Made by a program: the position numbers and the translations under genes. Below are positions 24,201 through 35,621 of a DNA stretch of 64,000 bases, one piece after another. Under the pieces are notes generated by a model. That model saw only the letters and a list, made by a program, of their open reading frames with translations. It did no database searches and was not told the origin of the DNA. How positions within the stretch are numbered: position 1 is the first letter of the stretch; each line of letters begins with the position of its first letter. Source of the DNA: Stomorhina lunata (lineage: Eukaryota; Arthropoda; Insecta; Diptera; Rhiniidae); assembly GCA_933228675.1 (NCBI GenBank), contig OW121740.1, forward strand, positions 126,431,630-126,495,629, read 5' to 3'.

Positions 24201-24647
24201 TTAGTTTTGAATATTTGTGTGTGACTTTTAAAAGAAGAATTTGTATGAAAGTTTTGTTCAAATATAAACCAAGTCCAACAAAATGACCAAATTTCAATTT
24301 ACAACTGTAGGAAGCAATAAATATAGATTTGATAAGGCCGATAAGTACCAAACAAAATATATGTATGTGCTATATATATTCTAAATTCCGATCTGTACTT
24401 CAATTTTATGTATTTTGGGTACCTTCCATAGGGATGCCTTCCCGGAAAGGAGTTTTTGATCCTTTTGTTGTTTTTTAATAATATTTGGCACAAATATTGC
24501 TTATGCAGTGTGCCAAATTTTGTTGGAATCGGCTCATATTTGAACATACCGCCCATACAAGACACATTTTCAAAAGTACTTTAAATACCCATAAAAGTAC
24601 AAAAACGCTTATAAATCTAAAAATAAATGCATTTTATTACTATTTGT
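24201..24647. repeat. Decayed Helitron-like fragment
   Basis: Phrases such as 'tttgtatgaaagttttgttcaaatataaacc', 'gccaaattttgttggaatcgg' and 'catacaagacac' are diverged versions of the body of the Helitron-like and mini-me-like elements. No boundaries visible. Confidence 0.4.
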
Positions 24648-25608
24648 ATCCCAGCAAAACTTTTCATTACCAAATAATGAGTTAAACAGCTAAACTATTG
24701 AATACGAAATACTAACTCATTCACTGTTTAAGTCATTACATTAACATGGGGATGTCATTGGAGGCAAGTACTTACCAATTGCAGAAAAGTAATGACTTGG
24801 GTAAGAAATTGGATAACAACAACAACAACTTTTTTGTTGATGTTTTATTTAAAAAAATATATTTAAACGAAATAAAAAATTTGTTTATGACCCCATGGGG
24901 GCACGAACCCATTTAATAAACAATAATGAAGTTTTTTTTTAATTATTTTAAAACTTAAACAATTTAAATCTTCCCTTTTGTATAAGTTTTAATATAATAT
25001 TGGCTCTTTCTTACTTAAATGGCCTATAGATACAACCTATTTTCTTCGATCCTGTGCGAATATTCTTCAATTTTACAGGCCAAGTTGTGAAAAATTTTCC
25101 TCTACTTGGTCTTTCCATCCCATTTTTTATCGTTCTTATTGGACAACTCGCGGTTCATGTTAGCTCACTACGTAACGTAGTTCTTTGGGTGATATCACTA
25201 GGAGGTCAGTGTCCACTGTTGAAATGAAGTATAACCAAGATAAGTCTAGGCTTACCAAGTAAAGACCACGCAGAACCGTTGCTTGGTATCCAAAATCTAC
25301 CTACCTTCATAATGAAAATTTACTCATGATAGTATTTTTTCATTACCGTGAGTTAGTTTTCCAACATTTTTTTACAGAAATCATTTAAAAATACAAAAAT
25401 CATTTAAAAATACATTTTTAATAAAAAAAAAATTAAAATAATTTTGGTCTTGGTGGGATTTGAACCCGGGCCATTCAGTTCAACTTACCATTTTAATTAC
25501 AAATAAGTACTTATGTAATAACTTATTGGTTATTCGGAGGGTATGTTGTAGTCATTACAAGGTAACCAGTTACCAGAGTACTTGCCGTTACCAAAGCTTT
25601 GCTGGGAT
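24648..25608 (-). mobile_element. TIR composite with tRNA-like modules, copy 1
   Basis: Ends ATCCCAGCAAAACTTT (24648) and AAAGCTTTGCTGGGAT (to 25608) are inverted. Inside, reading the minus strand, are a tRNA T-arm/B-box-like GGGTTCAAATCCCACC (about 25450-25465), retroposon-like segment R (25010-25320), and a second B-box-like GGGTTCGTGCCCCC (24897-24910). The order and sequence match 37423-38722. In this copy the second tRNA-like module has lost its A-box part. Confidence 0.65.
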
Positions 25609-25619
25609 GTTTGTAAATA

Positions 25620-26923
25620 TCGGGTGGTAAAATTTCAAGGGCCAATGTTGATTTTGAATAAAACACAAACTATTTAGGAAATTATTGTAATTTTATTTTA
25701 TTGTGATGTATTTGTATTATTCAATTATGTATGGAATAATATATCGCCCAAATGGGCGCCGCGACCACAGCGGCACACCTCCATCCGATGGTCCAAATTT
25801 TCGATGACCCTGAGGCATAATGGAGGTTCTATGTCGTTAATGTGCCGAATTATCTCATCCTTTAGCTCTTGAATTGTTGCTGGCTTATCGACGTATACCT
25901 TTTCTTTCAAATAACCCCAAACAAAAAAGTCCAACGGTGTCAAATCACATGATCTTGGCGGCCAATTGACATCGCCATTACGTGAGATAACACGGCCATT
26001 GAATTTGTTGCGCAAAAGAGCCATTGTTTCGTTAGCTGTGTGGCAAGTGACACCGTCTTGCTGAAACCACATATCGTCCACATCCATATCTTCCAATTCG
26101 GGCCATAAAAAGTTCGTTATCATCTCACGATAGCGAACACCATTTACAGTAACTGCCTGACCGGCCTCATTTTGGAAAAAATACAGCCCGATGATGCCGC
26201 CAGCCCATAAACCGCACCAAACAGTCACTCTTTGTGGGTGCATTGGTTTTTCGACAATCACTCTTGGATTCTCATTAGCCCAAATGCGGCAATTCTGTTT
26301 ATTGACGAATCCACTGAGGTGAAAATGTGCCTCATCACTGAAGATGATTTTCTTCGAAAATTGATCATCCACTGTTGCCATTTCTTGCCACCATTCTGCC
26401 CATTCACGACGTTTGGAATGGTCAAGAGGCTTTAGTTCTTGAGCCAATTGCAGCTTGTAAGCGTGTAAATGCAAGTCTTTATGCATAATGTTCATCAACG
26501 ACGAGCGTGAGAGGTGCAATTGTTGGGCACGACGACGAGTTGAGGTGGACGGCTCTTTAGCCACACTATTGCGAACAGCAGCAATATTTTCTGCAGTACG
26601 TGCTGCACGAGCATGCACTGGTATTCTCACATCTTCTACAGATCCGGTTTGCTCTAATTTGTCCACGATTTTTGCGATTGTACGCACATTTGGACGATCA
26701 AATTGACCAAAAAAATCACGAAGTGCACGATATGCATTTTGATTTCAACGCCCATTTTCATAATAAGTCTGGATAACTTTAACATGTTGTTGAATTGTGC
26801 ATCTCTCCATGGTTCAAATTGAGTAAGTCTGAAATAGAGAAATGTCAAACAAAATTCGAAAAAAAACTTGGCGTTTAGATGTGGTTCACATTCAACATCG
26901 GCCCTTACAATTTAACCACCCTT
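25620..26923 (-). mobile_element. DD41D (rosa-type) mariner element, copy 1
   Basis: About 1.3 kb, flanked by TA (25618-25619 and 26924-26925). Terminal inverted repeats begin TCGGGTGGTAAAATTTCAAG on the left; on the right the inverted end reads AAGGGTGGTTAAATTGTAAG. It lies 11 bp from the right end of the TIR composite. One transposase frame fills the element. Confidence 0.9.
25725..26810 (-). pseudogene. mariner DD41D transposase, one nonsense codon
   Basis: Cut-and-paste transposase that would bind the element's inverted ends and move it into TA sites. The frame from ATG at 26810 to the stop at 25725 is 361 codons with a single TGA (26745-26747, codon 22); an uninterrupted 320-codon frame follows from Met42. 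The N-terminal part has two HTH-like segments (about residues 8-70 and 85-125). The catalytic Asp residues sit in FSDEAHF, WFQQDG and TPLDFF. Forty-one residues separate the second and third Asp, the spacing of the rosa/DD41D group rather than DD34D mariners. Except for the early stop it is intact, so the insertion is young. Internal initiation at Met42 would lose the first HTH. Confidence 0.9.
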
Positions 26924-27660
26924 TATAAACCAATAACCGAAATTTGGTAACAATCGATCCACAATTGACCATATCAGGCCATTAGCCGGAAATTAGATAA
27001 ATCTACATAAATCTCAAAATTTTGAAAAAATGGCACATAGTATATGTATGTTCGTCTCTTAGACTTAAGGAAAACTTGTTGTATTGTTTGTCTATATTTG
27101 ACCTTAGTAGTGAAGGGTATCATATAGTCGGGCTTGACCGACTTTGGTTGTATTTTTTTTTACTACGAGTTAAGAAAAAGTTGGACACAATAATAATAAT
27201 TTGTATTTATTCAGTCCCTCAAATTATACATAATGTGAGGTTTTCGATCTGTCTAGAATTAGGGATAATCCTCCTGATGAGATGGTCTAACCAACCATCG
27301 AAACGCGTCGAGGAAAGGTTTCCCCACCAACATTTTTTGGTTTTATCAAAAAAACTATTTATTACAATAATAAATAATTGTAATAAATTGGGATTCTTAG
27401 TGCAATACACTACAGTAAAACTTTTTAATTAAATGTTTGATGTCCCAAATTTTGATAAACTTTTTTGAAAAAGTTTTTTGTTCAATGTAAATTGTTGTTA
27501 TTCCCTTGTCACGCAAACCTTGATTTATACATTTCCAAAAAGTAATTATACCATCGAATTATTTAAAGGTGGGTTTCAGAAAAGTATTTTTGTGCGTTAC
27601 AAACATCAGCACACAAACAACATATTCTCGATGGTGTAGGGTATAAAAACTATTAAAATA
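26924..27660 (-). repeat. Helitron-like fragments around a hairpin repeat
   Basis: 26930-27150 carries 'accgaaatttggtaacaatcgatcc' and 'tagtgaagggtatcatatagtcgggcttgaccgac', the 3' end of a Helitron-like copy. 27555-27645 carries 'ggtgggtttcag..cgttacaaacatcagcac' and 'gtgtagggtata', another end. The segment at 27000-27060 is an uninterrupted relative of the site holding the small MITE at 48883-49210. Confidence 0.55.
27218..27420 (+). repeat. Hairpin repeat, copy 2
   Basis: Matches 16735-16985. The stem is TATTACAAT (27360-27368) and ATTGTAATA (27377-27385) around an AATAAATA loop, with compensated changes relative to the other copies. A minus-strand 63-codon frame here parallels one in copy 1, but similarity of both strands to each other makes coding uncertain. 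Confidence 0.65.
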
Positions 27661-28673
27661 GGTTGGATTATTTATACAAGTATAAGGTTCTTTTTAACAA
27701 TTTAACACTTTTTAATGAAATATTCTTTTCTATAACAAATACATACGTTGTATGTATAAGTGATTATGTACCTAAGTCAATTTATATGGATGCTTATAAA
27801 CTTTTACCTCAGCGTAGTTTAATTTTTTTCAACTTTTAAATTATGCATAAAATGAACCATGAAAAAATCGTTTAAAATCCCTTAGAAAATTAATTTTGTT
27901 CTGTCTCGTAAAAAAATATGTTAAAGCAAAAAAAAAAATTTATGTTCTTTAAGCCTTTTCCTTCATCTAATTCATCAAATAGTTTAAGTTTTTTAAATTT
28001 ACTTTTCTTCAAGAAATTATCTTTTTCTTATATCGTAAGAATTTAGAAGATACAATCCCTATCATCTAAATACATATAAAAACTTTATTATACTGCAAAC
28101 ATTTGTTCTTCATTATAAAAACGAATGAGTATTTCCTTCTTGATTTCAAGGCTTAAATAGACAGAGGAGACCTGCTTGTATATTAGTTTAATAGGTCACT
28201 TTTAGCATATACTCGTAATATTGTATCTACTATCATCGTGTTTATGTTTAAAGATATTTGTATATAAAATTATTTCTGCTGCTGCCACACATGCGCCGTT
28301 CGCAGTCCTGCATTTATTGTCTTTTCCCCCATTTATTTATTACTTTATTTGTGTTTTGTTTTAAGCCTTTTTTTCTTGCATTTGTTCGCCTTGGCATTGT
28401 TCTTCGTAATAAATATTTGGGTTTCTAGGTATTTATTTGGTTCAAATGCAATTTGGTCTAGTTTCGAAAAACAGTGAGACAAAGGAATCATTTCAATATT
28501 TGATTTAAAATATTAATGACACTAGTTTACAAAATTAAACTTTTTGTTTTATATTTTAAAGCAATAAATCTAGAAATGTCTAGAGTCGATTGATATGGAA
28601 GAAATATCAAACACGCATTTGGTACTTTTTTTTAATTTAGGATGTAAAAAAGGGGCAAACTGCTAACATTATA
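27661..28673. other. AT-rich unique DNA, nothing recognised
   Basis: No coding frame or clear repeat. 28480-28673 drifts into the 'gtaccaaat' vocabulary ('tttggtacttttttttaatttagg'). Confidence 0.5.
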
Positions 28674-30013
28674 TCTGTGGCTTGGTGCTAAAAGGGCCAA
28701 TGTCAAAACAAATAGTTTTAAGAAAATTGGATTTAAAGTATGAATGTGAACCAAACCTAAACGCCAAGTTTTTTTTCCAAATTTAATTTGACATTTCTCT
28801 ATTTCAGACTTACTCAATTTGAACCATGGAGAGATACACAATCCAACAACGTGTTAAAGTTATCCAGACTTATTATGAAAATCAAAATCAATCAAAATGC
28901 ATATCGTGCACTTCGTGATTTTTTTGGTCAATTTGATCGTCCAAATCTGCGTACAATCGCAAAAATCGTGGAAAAATTCGAGCAAACCGGGTCTGTAGAA
29001 GATGTGAGAACACCAGTACATGCTCGTACAGCTCGTACTGCAGAAAATATTGCTGCTGTTCTCGATAGTGTGGCTGAAGAGCCGTCCACCTCAACTCGTC
29101 GTCGTGCGCAACAATTGCACCTCTCACGCTCGTCGTTGATGAACATTATGCATAAAGACTTGCATTTACACGCTTACAAGGTGCAATTGGCTCAAGAACT
29201 AAAGCCTCTTGACCATTCCAAACGTCGTGAATGGGCAGAATGGTGGCAAGAAATGGCAACAGTGGATGATCAATTTTCGAAGAAAATCATCTTCAGTGAT
29301 GAGGCACATTTTCACCTCAGTGGATTCGTCAATAAACAGAATTGCCGCATTTGGGCTAATGAGAATCCAAGAGTGATTGTCGAAAAACCAATGCACCCAC
29401 AAAGAGTGACTGTTTGGTGCGGTTTATGGGCTGGCGGCATCATCGGGCTGTATTTTTTCCAAAATGAGGCCGGTCAGGCAGTTACTGTAAATGGTGTTCG
29501 CTATCGTGAGATGATAACGAACTTTTTATGGCCCGAATTGGAAGATATGGATGTGTACGATATGTGGTTTTAGCAGGACGGTGCCACTTGCCACACAGCT
29601 AACGAAACAATGGCTCTTTTGCGCAACAAATTCAATGACCGTGTTATCTCACGTAATAGCGATGTCATTTGGCCGCCAAGATCATGTGATTTGACACCGT
29701 TGGACTTTTTCTTTGGGGTTATTTGAAAGAAAAGGTGTACGTCGATAAGCCAGCAACAATTCAAGAGCTAAAGGATGAGATAATTCGGCACATTAACGGC
29801 ATAGAACCTCCATTATGCCTCAGGGTCATCGAAAATTTGGACTATCGGATGGAGGTGTGCCGCCGTGGTCGCGGCGCCCATTTAGCCGATATTTTGTTAC
29901 TTACATAATTGAGTAATGCCAATATATCATAATAAAATAAAATTACTATAATTTCCCAAATATTTTGTGTTTTATTCAAAATCAACATCGGCCCTTGAAA
30001 TTTAACCACCCGA
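28674..30013 (+). mobile_element. DD41D (rosa-type) mariner element, copy 2
   Basis: Same family as 25620-26923 but opposite orientation. The right end is well kept (CATCGGCCCTTGAAATTTAA then CCACCCGA, followed by TA at 30014-30015). The left inverted repeat is eroded ('ctgtggcttggtgctaaaagggccaatgt'). It is inserted beside, or in, a mini-me-like 3' fragment. Confidence 0.85.
28826..29908 (+). pseudogene. mariner DD41D transposase, three lesions
   Basis: Nearly identical in protein sequence to 25725-26810 but broken three times: a 2-nt loss near 28881 puts the ATG at 28826 out of frame with the body; CAG to TAG at 29571-29573 removes the first Gln of the QQDG motif just before the second catalytic Asp; and a 1-nt loss near 29712 shifts the frame just at the third catalytic Asp (LDFF). 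The C-terminal part continues in another frame (29723-29908). Nonfunctional, yet still close in sequence to copy 1, so divergence is recent. Confidence 0.9.
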
Positions 30014-30570
30014 TATAAAACTACTGCAACCGAATTTAGTCCAAAGATTTTACCAACAATACTAACTGGCGTATCAAATTTGTAGGAAGTTGTGAGTTCG
30101 AGTCGGTCTTAGGTTCATATCATAAATTATTTTTAAAATTTTTGTTTTATAATTTAAAATTAGATCAATAATTAGAGGAATACTGAAAAACTATGTGACA
30201 CTTAGCACTGTGGAGTGCTGCATTTTCACACATTTTCACACATTTTCACACTGTGTCAGCAACTCTTAGATGCCAGTAGCTAAGATCATCTATTTAACTG
30301 AACTCTTAAGCGAAATGGAAAACGAAAATTATATTAACACTAATTTTTATTGTACTTATGACCATATGATCGATTTAATTAGACGATGAAGTCCGTAGCT
30401 GGACAGAAAATGCAGCATTCCACACTGCTATGTGTCACATAGATTGGTCCTCATTTTGAATTAGCTACACACTAGTAGCTATGTGAGATATATTTCTAAA
30501 TTTGACACAACTTGATGGTGGGTATATAAGATTCGGCACAGCCGAATATAAAACTCTTACTTGTTTTAAT
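30014..30570 (+). mobile_element. mini-me-like 3' fragment with insertion
   Basis: 30018-30060 matches copy 1 at about 9840-9890, and 30450-30562 matches 9915-10027, including GATGGTGGGTATATAAG, the TTCGGC-ACA-GCCGAA hairpin and CTTACTTGTTTT. The DNA between is foreign and contains the inverted-repeat element at 30191-30442. Confidence 0.7.
30191..30442. mobile_element. MITE with 37-bp inverted repeats
   Basis: CTATGTGACACTTAGCACTG... (30191-30227) is inverted with only a few mismatches at 30406-30442 (ending TGTGTCACATAG). A short 'cacattttca' tandem repeat (about 30226-30253) lies next to the left arm. No coding frame. Confidence 0.65.
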
Positions 30571-31766
30571 TTAATTTAAAGTTTATACATAGCTATCCAA
30601 AGTTTTTGATTATCAAAAGTTTTTACTAAAATTTCGTGATTTAAGTTTTTATAATTGGAAATGGTCTTAAATGGTGACAGTTTTACTTGAAGCATTACTC
30701 GGTAATGCAGAGAGTAATGTTTACGATGCACTTTGTATGTGAGTTGTAGTTTCTGAGTACATCTAAGATTTAACTGGTCAATGGGTTCCTCAGTTGCCCT
30801 ATAACGAAGTATTAAAACTTACTTTTTTATTATCGCTCTTAATACATTTTACTACCAATATTTATTTATTTTAAGTGTATTTATCATAATTTTTATCTTT
30901 CTTTAGCAAATTACATATTTTTTTATTTTTAGCAATTTTTGCTGTGTGTTTCTATGTTAGTGGTCAAGGTCTAAGGAGCAGACTATATATAAAGAAAATG
31001 CACATTATATACATTTACATACTATTATGTACATAAAAAAATGCAAACTGAAAAAAAAACAAACATAAAACTTTAACATCGACATATTTACTGCAAGGCA
31101 AAAAAAAGCAAAGCAGAAAAACAACCACAACAAATTTTTAACAAAAAAGCACATAATAAAATTTAAGAAGAAGAAAAACAGCCTGGCAGCATGAAAAAAG
31201 TTTTAAACAGGAGAATCGGACGAAATGGGGAAGAAACAGCAGAAACGAAATAAAACAAATTGCATAAATTGCAAATGCATCATCATTGTCGTCGCAGTCG
31301 TCGTCATCATGCACAAACAACGTGATTGTGACAAACATTTTTAAACGAAATTTTCGTACGATGAGTGAAACAGCCAGAGAAAAAAGGGATAAGTATCTGA
31401 AATTTGAAGATAGTAAACGAATTAGAAATATACTACAGAAAACTTAGAGGGAATTCTTTAGTTCTAGTTCATTTCTAGAATCAGTTCTAGGTTCAATTCT
31501 CGGTTCCGGTCTTTTTTCGTTTTACATGCTCAGTTTGGTTGAAAATTTAACCATGAACGACTTACAAACGAACATAGATTACGGAAAATTAATTTTTTAG
31601 ACGTTAAAGTTAATTTCAATTTGGGTTCACATAGGGTTTGTATCAATAATTACAAATCCAAAATACCATGAAGGGCAGATATCTGTCATTATAATTTAGT
31701 ATTTGTTAAATGACAAATTGTAATCAAACATTATTTTCAATCGCTGTAATATCGTCGAATTTCGAC
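30571..31766. other. AT-rich unique DNA, nothing recognised
   Basis: Includes A-rich low-complexity sequence at 31040-31350 with CAT/CGT runs near 31280-31310. No gene supported. Confidence 0.5.
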
Positions 31767-32239
31767 TAGGGTTGCCAGTCAGGCTGGATTCGACTGGGTT
31801 GTCCAGCTTTTTTAGTGCTTGTCCAGTGTCAAGCTAAAATTAAATTTGTCCAGCTGAAAGGTGAAGAATTGAGTTCATACAAAAAGAGCTTTATTTTTTA
31901 TCTGCCTGCTTATGATTCTACATTTGACTTCGAAACTTATTTCGTTATTTATGTTGACGGCGGTACCAAGGTAAACAAATTCTACCCATTTTATTAGATT
32001 TCTTTCTCCCATGATATCAATGTTATCGACAAAATTGTTTCAAATCTCGGACGATTCCATTTTCTCTCGATATCGCTGCGGTTAATTATTCGCAATTCGG
32101 TTTATCAAAAATTGAAAGATTCATCGAAGCAAATTATTTAAGCATATTTTTTATTATTAATATCCAGCTAATTTTTTGGTTGTCAAGCTTTTTTTTTCCT
32201 TCTGTCCAGCTTTTTCAGGATTTATGTCTGGCAACCCTA
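31767..32239. mobile_element. hAT-like non-autonomous element
   Basis: TAGGGTTGCCAG at 31767-31778 is inverted at 32228-32239. Subterminal repeats GTCCAGCTTTTT / GTCAAGCT occur near both ends, as is usual for hAT-type MITEs whose transposase binds such repeats. The ~470-bp interior has only a 60-codon frame (31815-31997) without a recognised domain. No convincing 8-bp target duplication remains. Confidence 0.55.
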
Positions 32240-32369
32240 TGCACGACGCAAATACTGTCACCGGTGATAAAAATTGATACATTGCGTTAAACCGAAAATT
32301 AATAGTCATATGTAAATCCCAGCTATCCACATCAAGGTCGAAGCCAAAAATTCATGAAGTAAGATAATA

Positions 32370-32600
32370 ATCTGTATTATGACCAGTAGGGTCTTTTGGT
32401 CTATGAGCCATTAAAATCGAGTAAAATCGAGACGAACACAAAGTACCTGTACCGAATAAAATTAATTTGTTTAAAAAGTAATCAACGAAAAACGACCGGA
32501 ATATTCGATCAGACACAAGGCCATAATCTCAAAAACTATTTGGAAAACAGTGGATGGGATGTTTTGGCTCACCCGTCCTGGCACTTCTAAACCTGTTTCT
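32370..32600 (+). pseudogene. Mos1-like mariner transposase remnant
   Basis: Frames over this stretch read pieces of the mariner catalytic region: an EKRPEYSIRH-like segment before the second Asp, then LKNYLENSGWDVLAHPS, which matches the stretch between the second and third Asp in DD34D mariners. The HDN catalytic box and the SPDLAPSDYH box are lost or mutated. Several stops and frameshifts. Confidence 0.6.
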
Positions 32601-33479
32601 CTTAATCTCCTAATTATGTACAGCTACGAAGCTCAAGTCACACATCACTCGAAGTTATATACCAATTAAGAGCCTAATTCGGTAAACAGTTTATTTTAGA
32701 TTTGGGCTTGGTCAATTGGCCGCCTAGATTGTGTAAGAGTATATATTAAGGCTCGTGTCTTTAGCACAGTCTTGGGCACACAGTTATTTTACTATATTTA
32801 GTTATAGGAAAATAACCTCTGCCGATACACTTACACTACATACAACAATTTTAAAGTACATATAGACAAAACCTGCGTGACGGACGATACATTTGTACGG
32901 ATTTTGTTGTACTTAAATGATTCCATTGTCGTTCCACACTAGAAATCTATGCACAGATTTCAGAGAATATTAACCCATCGACTGTGCTATCGAATTTACA
33001 TATTTGTTTTGGGGGAAAAAGATATTCGCTTTTAAAGTGCTGTGACGGACGCTACCAAAAATGGAAGTGACTTTTTTTCAACACGTGTTTCTGTAATTTT
33101 CATCAAATCGGTCATTGTAGTAAAAAAAATGTAAATACATTAAAGATAGAGGAAAATCGGAGGATAACAAAAAGTGTGTTGTCCATTTCGTAGAACAACT
33201 TGAGTCTAAATGTTAAAACGAATTGCATGTCAATTGCATTAAGAAGTGCAAATTTGCGCCACTAAGATTTTATGTTCAATATACCTGAAGTCTTTGATGT
33301 TCAAGCCTGTAATTAGATTTTCCGAACCCTTAAGATTACAAAAATTATTCGAGTTGAAAGTCGGTTTCATAGGCATTAAAACTGTTTGATTTTTGCCCAT
33401 ATGTAAGGGTTTATCAAGAAGAGCGCTACAAAACAAAAACGGGTTTGGATATCAATGAAACTCTTTATTAATGTAAAAG
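32601..33479. other. No feature recognised
   Basis: Slightly GC-richer than the surroundings but without a credible frame. A 'gtgacggacg' phrase occurs twice (32877 and 33042) without visible repeat structure. Confidence 0.45.
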
Positions 33480-34060
33480 CACGTTTTATGCCATTATGTA
33501 TGGAACTCGATTTCGTTTGCATGGCTACCACGGTCCAGAAGCTTCGATGGTTTTCAAGCATAAATTTTCCGATACTGCTGAAATTTTACGTTCGATATTA
33601 GTACGAAGTTCATAAATCATCGTTGGCTTGTTGGCATAGACCACAGACTTGACGTAGTCCCACAGGAAATACTCTATCGGCGTCAAATTGCACGACCGAG
33701 GCGGCTAATCGACTGGACCATTTCGTAAGTTTGTAAAGTTTGCTATGTGGCTTGTGGTGCCATCATGTTGGTACTACATGTCCTCCAAGTACATATCGTC
33801 TAATTGACGCCAAAAATACGGTAGCGATTCCCATTCACGCTAACGTGCCGGTCTTGATGATCATGGAAGAAGTGCGGCCCAAAGACTCCGCCGACCCATA
33901 AACCGCATCAAACCGTCATTTTTTCGGGATGCAATGATGACTAATCGAGTATTTACGTATGGGTTGCTGCCTGACCAATAACGCATATTAAATGAGCCTC
34001 ATCGCTGAAGATGATTCGCGCTCTTAACGTTGAGGCCACTGACTCCGAACTTCGGTACTT
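33480..34060 (-). pseudogene. mariner-family transposase remnant
   Basis: The minus strand reads IIFSDEAHLICVIGQA (first catalytic region, about 34020-33975), SLHPEKMTV, GLWVGGVFGPHFFHDHQD and VSVNGNRYR, then DMYLEDM, and a PPRSCNLTPIEYFLWDYVKS segment (about 33700-33645) followed by a C-terminal tail. The third catalytic residue position reads Glu instead of Asp (TPIEYF). Stops and a damaged second-Asp box show it is dead. Confidence 0.7.
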
Positions 34061-34730
34061 TTGTAGCGTTTCTGTTGAAAAATCATTGGAAAGGGGTTAG
34101 TAGAGAGATGAAAGGTGGTGAAAGAAGAGTAAAGGTTTTTTTATATTATTGAACACTTTAATTGCACGTCTATGGCTATTTATAGAACAGTTGCGTCATT
34201 AATTGTTGGTTTTGGACGCATTGTTTAAGTTGCAGCCAATTGTATTTCTTTTACATCGACGGCGTGTTATTGCTGTAGGCTTACCGCTTGATGATCACGG
34301 AAGAAGTGAGGCCCAAAGACGCCGCTGACCCATAAACCGCATCAAACCGACATTTTTTCGGGATGCAATGATGACTAATGGAGTCTTTACGTATGGATTG
34401 CTGCCTGACCAATAACGCATATTAAATGAGCCTCATCGCTGAATATGATTCGCACTCTTAACATTGAGGCCACTGACTCCGAACTTCGGTACTTTTGTAG
34501 CGTTTCTGTTGAAAAATCATTGGAAAGGGGTTGGTAGAGAGATGAAAGGTGGTGAAAGAAGAGTAAAGGTTTTTTTATATTATTCAACACTTTAATTGCA
34601 CGTCTATGTCTATTTATAGAACAGTTGCGCCATTAATTGTTGGTTTTGGACGCATTGTTTAAGCTCTTTGATCTGCAGCCAATTGTATTTCTTTTACATC
34701 GACGTCGTGTTATTGCTGTAGGCTTACCGC
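33853..34730. repeat. Direct tandem duplication, ~435-445 bp unit
   Basis: 33853-34286 is repeated at 34287-34730 with few differences and a 9-bp indel ('gctctttga' near 34663). The unit covers the middle part of the mariner remnant plus flanking sequence ending GTAGGCTTACCGC. It explains why FSDEAHLICVIGQA appears twice on the minus strand (again near 34450). Confidence 0.85.
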
Positions 34731-35196
34731 CGATAATGTATGCTAATAATTTTAGTACAAATTAATAATTACATAAATTGATGTTGCCGAAATTAGAAAT
34801 TTAAGTTACTTGGCTTGTGAAGTAGATATTGTTTCTTTACAAAGAAATATTTTAAGCCTTTGGAAAGTAGTTCCAAATTGATGTCAATTAATGTATTCTT
34901 CTAAAAATTAAAGAACTAGTGGACGTCTATAGAAGTAATTTTTAAGATACTTTCGAATTTTTTAAACTTTTTTTAATTGTCCCACTATGTAACTCGAGGC
35001 CAAATAATGGGTGTCCGAAACTTAAGTAACAAGATATTTGACTTAAAGATCAAGAGCAAAAATCTTAACAGCGCAGTCGGCTGCAGCTATATTTATATTC
35101 TTCTGATTTAATACACCTGACGAAATTTTTGCTCAAAAGCTTTTCTTTGATTACCTGGAATATACCGTAAATTTTTCTTTACATGTGTTAATTATT

Positions 35197-35202
35197 TTTA
35201 TT
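35197..35202 (-). terminator. Poly-A signal, left peptide gene
   Basis: AATAAA on the minus strand, 52 bp beyond the stop codon. The surrounding sequence is homologous to the signal region of the right-hand gene. Confidence 0.6.
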
Positions 35203-35253
35203 TATCAGTAATATTTTGATCAGATTACAACTATAAGTCTATGTATCACAATT

Positions 35254-35549
35254 TCAGGCAGCGGCTACGGCTCCAGCAACAGCAGCACCAGCTTCTATAA
35301 CAGTTTTAGCTTTCTTTACGGAAGACACAACTTTATCGGCTTTCTTGACAACATGATCGGCCTTCTCGACACCCTTGTGCTGAAATGATGTATAGAAATA
35401 ATGATATATCTGTTTTAAATGTTTCACCCGATACTTACAATTTCATGGCCAATATGACCAAAATGATGATGATGAGCTTCTACAGCTTGTTGGCCCAAAA
35501 TGCACAAGACCAAAAGGGCCAAGAAAGCAAAATATTTGTTGAAGTTCAT
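35254..35549 (-). CDS. His-rich secreted peptide, cecropin/stomoxyn-like (left copy)
   Basis: Predicted 78-residue secreted cationic peptide. Exon 1 is 35549-35439, exon 2 35379-35254, with a 59-bp phase-0 intron (35380-35438, GT...CAG). Residues 1-25 (MNFNKYFAFLALLVLCILG...VEA) form a signal peptide with a VEA cleavage site. The mature 53-mer starts HHHHFGHIGHEIH, continues as a Lys/Val amphipathic helix (VVKKADKVVSSVKKAK) and ends in an Ala/Gly/Val-rich hydrophobic tail. A basic helix plus hydrophobic helix, an MNF...-type signal and one ~60-bp intron are cecropin-family traits; the tail resembles stomoxyn. A role as a membrane-active antimicrobial peptide is inferred, not shown. The protein is identical to the divergent partner at 36063-36358. 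The start is chosen because it is the only Met in frame and follows a short 5' UTR from the predicted Inr. Confidence 0.88.
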
Positions 35550-35583
35550 GATGTTGGCTTTAGTTGTAAAGAACAGAAAATTC

Positions 35584-35621
35584 AACTGATAACTTTTCGG
35601 AATTATGCATTAGTTTTTATA
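35584..35621 (-). promoter_or_regulatory. TATA-Inr core promoter, left peptide gene
   Basis: On the minus strand TATAAAAA (35621-35614) precedes an Inr TCAGTT (35589-35584) with 34 bp between the first TATA base and the Inr A. The ATG follows 38 nt after the Inr A. The same spacing and the TCAGTTGAATTTT block occur at the two other paralogues. Confidence 0.75.

Noticed and set aside
26232..26706. Plus-strand frames of 67 and 72 codons, and their mirror copies on the minus strand at 28.9-29.4 kb
   Set aside because: Antisense shadows of the mariner transposase; they recur only because the element recurs.
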